Assembly (NCBI GenBank): GCA_023212695.1
Contig: JALCCG010000003.1
Span: forward strand, 62,001-126,000
Length of the DNA: 64,000 nt
Reading direction: 5' to 3'
Source: Sporisorium sorghi
Taxonomy: Eukaryota; Basidiomycota; Ustilaginomycetes; Ustilaginales; Ustilaginaceae
Positions 62,613-64,000 of this stretch are shown one piece after another. Position numbers and translations under genes: made by a program. Positions within the stretch are counted from its first letter, which is position 1; every line of letters starts with the position of its first letter. The notes below the pieces were generated by a model that was not told the origin of the DNA, ran no database searches, and saw nothing but the letters and a program-made list of their open reading frames with translations.

Positions 62613-63572
62613 TTATTCCCCGCCTGTGGAGTCAGCGGAACCATCCGCGGACTCCAGCACGATGCGGGAAGTCGTTTTTCCATCCGTTACAGGCTGACCG
62701 CCAACCGTGATGGTGGTTGCAGCGGAATTGCCCGATTTCACGTACAATCCCTGGCTGTCCAGTTCGAAGCTGAGCGCAGCTCCGTTCTCAAGCATCTGGA
62801 AAGCCAATTTCTCGCCGGAGGCGTTGTTGCCGCGGTATACCTCTACCCAGCTCTTTCCGTCACTGGTGGCCGTAATGTCCACCTTAACAGCAGAACCTGT
62901 TACTTTGAATACGGTGTTCTTGCCTTCCGTCCGGTCCTGCGTCACCGTCGTTTCCCCAGGCGTTGTATTCCCCGGTATATCTGTATCCGTACCATCCGTA
63001 CCCTCAGTGCCGTCCGTTTCCGTTCCTTCACCGTCCGTACCCTCGCCAGGCGTATCGCCCGGGTTGTTCTCTCCGCCTTGTGCTCCATCACCTGGCGTCG
63101 TGGTATCCGGGTTTTGCGAATTCTGCCCTGGATCGGTCTGAGATTGGTCGTTGTTGCTTACCGGCGGGTTTTCATCTTTGGGCTCATTCGAATTGATCGC
63201 TACCAAATAAATGACAACAACGATCAGTATCGGAAACGTCCACATCAGCAGCGTCGGCAGCCATTTCATGTTCCGTTCGGCTGAAGGTCTGCTGGCACGC
63301 TTTTGAATAACCGGCTCCATTGTCGCTTCCGGTTCTGATTTGGGAACGTCCTGTTTATGTCCTTCAAGCAGTTCGTCCGGGTCAATCCCCACCGCTTCTG
63401 CATAGGTTTTGATGAATGCCCGCACGTAAAAACTGCCGGGAAGTACTTTGTAATCCCCTGCCTCGATGGCTTCCAAGTATCGCTTGCGTATTTTTGTCAT
63501 TTCCTGCACGTCATCAAGGCTCATTCCTTTTTGTAGACGCGCCTCCCTTAATTGCTGTCCCAGTTCGGACAT
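62613..63572 (-). CDS. rodZ: RodZ/YmfM-like cell-shape protein
   Basis: 319 residues. Cro-type HTH at the N-terminus (LREARLQKGMSLDDVQEMT), one membrane segment (about 105-125), a long low-complexity linker rich in Gly, Thr, Asp and Pro (about 135-205; tandem-like TDG/GTE units) and a C-terminal DUF4115 domain. RodZ links MreB to the cell wall machinery. AGGAGGTG precedes the ATG. Adjacent to ymfK, as in Bacillus. Confidence 0.92.
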   Translation of the reverse strand: MSELGQQLREARLQKGMSLDDVQEMTKIRKRYLEAIEAGDYKVLPGSFYVRAFIKTYAEAVGIDPDELLEGHKQDVPKSEPEATMEPVIQKRASRPSAERNMKWLPTLLMWTFPILIVVVIYLVAINSNEPKDENPPVSNNDQSQTDPGQNSQNPDTTTPGDGAQGGENNPGDTPGEGTDGEGTETDGTEGTDGTDTDIPGNTTPGETTVTQDRTEGKNTVFKVTGSAVKVDITATSDGKSWVEVYRGNNASGEKLAFQMLENGAALSFELDSQGLYVKSGNSAATTITVGGQPVTDGKTTSRIVLESADGSADSTGGE

Positions 63573-63613
63573 GCCATCACCTCCTACTTTAGAATTTCGT
63601 GGTCAAAAAAATA

Positions 63614-64000
63614 TTATAAATCGTCACTATAAGAACCCGTGAACGTATCATAAACGATTTCCTCATCCGGATTGTTTCGCAATTCGATTATAATATCGAA
63701 ATCCTCATAGGAATATTCGGATTCACGAACAAAAATGTCCGGATGCTCAATCACCTTCGTGCTATCCATCCCCATAATATCCTGTAAGAGCTGATAATGG
63801 CGCTCGTTCGAACGGATGGTGCTGACAATCCCGTCAATGATAAAAATATTGTTTGAATTCATCTCATCCTCGGACAGCTGACTGCGAATCGTTTGCCGAA
63901 GCAGCGTAGAGGAAACAAACGTCCAGCGTTTCATCGCACAGACACTGCCTGCAATAATGGACTCCGTTTTGCCGACGCGGGGCATCCCGCGAAGACCGAT
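63614..64000 (-). CDS. ymfK: YmfK-like DUF3388 protein, N-terminus beyond the window
   Basis: The open frame runs to the window edge, so the start is missing. The visible 128 codons match the C-terminal half of YmfK: RGMPRVGKTESI, RWTFVSSTLLRQTIRS, FIIDGIVST, HPDIFVRESEY and FDIIIELRNNPDEE. RGMPRVGKTES looks like a P-loop-type motif. The function is unknown. Confidence 0.88.
   Translation of the reverse strand: MGLRGMPRVGKTESIIAGSVCAMKRWTFVSSTLLRQTIRSQLSEDEMNSNNIFIIDGIVSTIRSNERHYQLLQDIMGMDSTKVIEHPDIFVRESEYSYEDFDIIIELRNNPDEEIVYDTFTGSYSDDL

Noticed and set aside
62940..63100. Repeated GTCCGTACC-like units resembling a tandem DNA repeat or short CRISPR-like pattern
   Set aside because: They encode the Gly/Thr/Asp-rich linker of RodZ in frame, with no constant spacer length, so they are codon repeats of a low-complexity protein segment.

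Overview
The window looks like a chromosomal segment of a spore-forming Firmicute, most likely Paenibacillus or a close relative. It has strong AGGAGG-type ribosome binding sites and frequent TTG/GTG starts. The right end is ordered as in Bacillus (ymfK, rodZ/ymfM, pgsA, cinA, recA, recX, rny, ymdB, spoVS, miaB, ricA), and there is an SLH-domain surface protein. I saw no tRNA, rRNA, insertion sequence, prophage or CRISPR array.

Layout. 0-7.8 kb: a replication-terminator-protein (Rtp) homologue, an acyltransferase, a glycine-rich stress-type protein, the helicase HrpB, GluQRS, a DUF1992 protein and an SDR oxidoreductase. 7.9-18.2 kb: a compact minus-strand type VII secretion locus with a YukD-like protein, an EssC/EccC ATPase, an unknown protein, two WXG100-type proteins, a membrane kinase, a VWA protein and a PP2C phosphatase; EssA, EssB and EsaA are not present. 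18.4-23.6 kb: small ORFs, a PadR/DUF1700/DUF4097 envelope-stress-type operon, an azoreductase, a DUF2087 protein, YpdA and a DUF441 protein. 23.8-27.4 kb: a five-gene set (UbiA-type phosphoribosyltransferase, HAD phosphatase, two SMR-type subunits, a large membrane protein) that looks like a polyprenyl-phosphate-pentose glycosylation pathway. 27.6-29.5 kb: an AT-rich BlaI/M56 regulatory pair whose sensor is frameshifted. 29.6-41 kb: ABC exporters, including a BmrCD pair preceded by a leader peptide and an attenuator-like terminator, an SLH/PrcB protein, a HEPN-like protein and an ABC-2 pair. 41-46.7 kb: MsrA, a Cys-rich copper protein, a COG0523 metallochaperone, MoaB, a lipoprotein, an oxidoreductase and an unknown membrane protein. 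46.8-49.7 kb: an NAD-salvage operon (nrtR-pncA-pncB). 49.9-64 kb: core genes (ricA, miaB, pduL, a dipeptidase, spoVS, ymdB, rny, recX, recA, cinA, pgsA, yajQ, rodZ, ymfK).

The parts most worth pursuing are the phosphorylation-equipped type VII secretion locus, the UbiA/HAD/SMR/GT-C cluster, the bmrCD attenuation leader, and an Rtp homologue outside Bacillus. All assignments come from reading sequence and translations. No database search was run.
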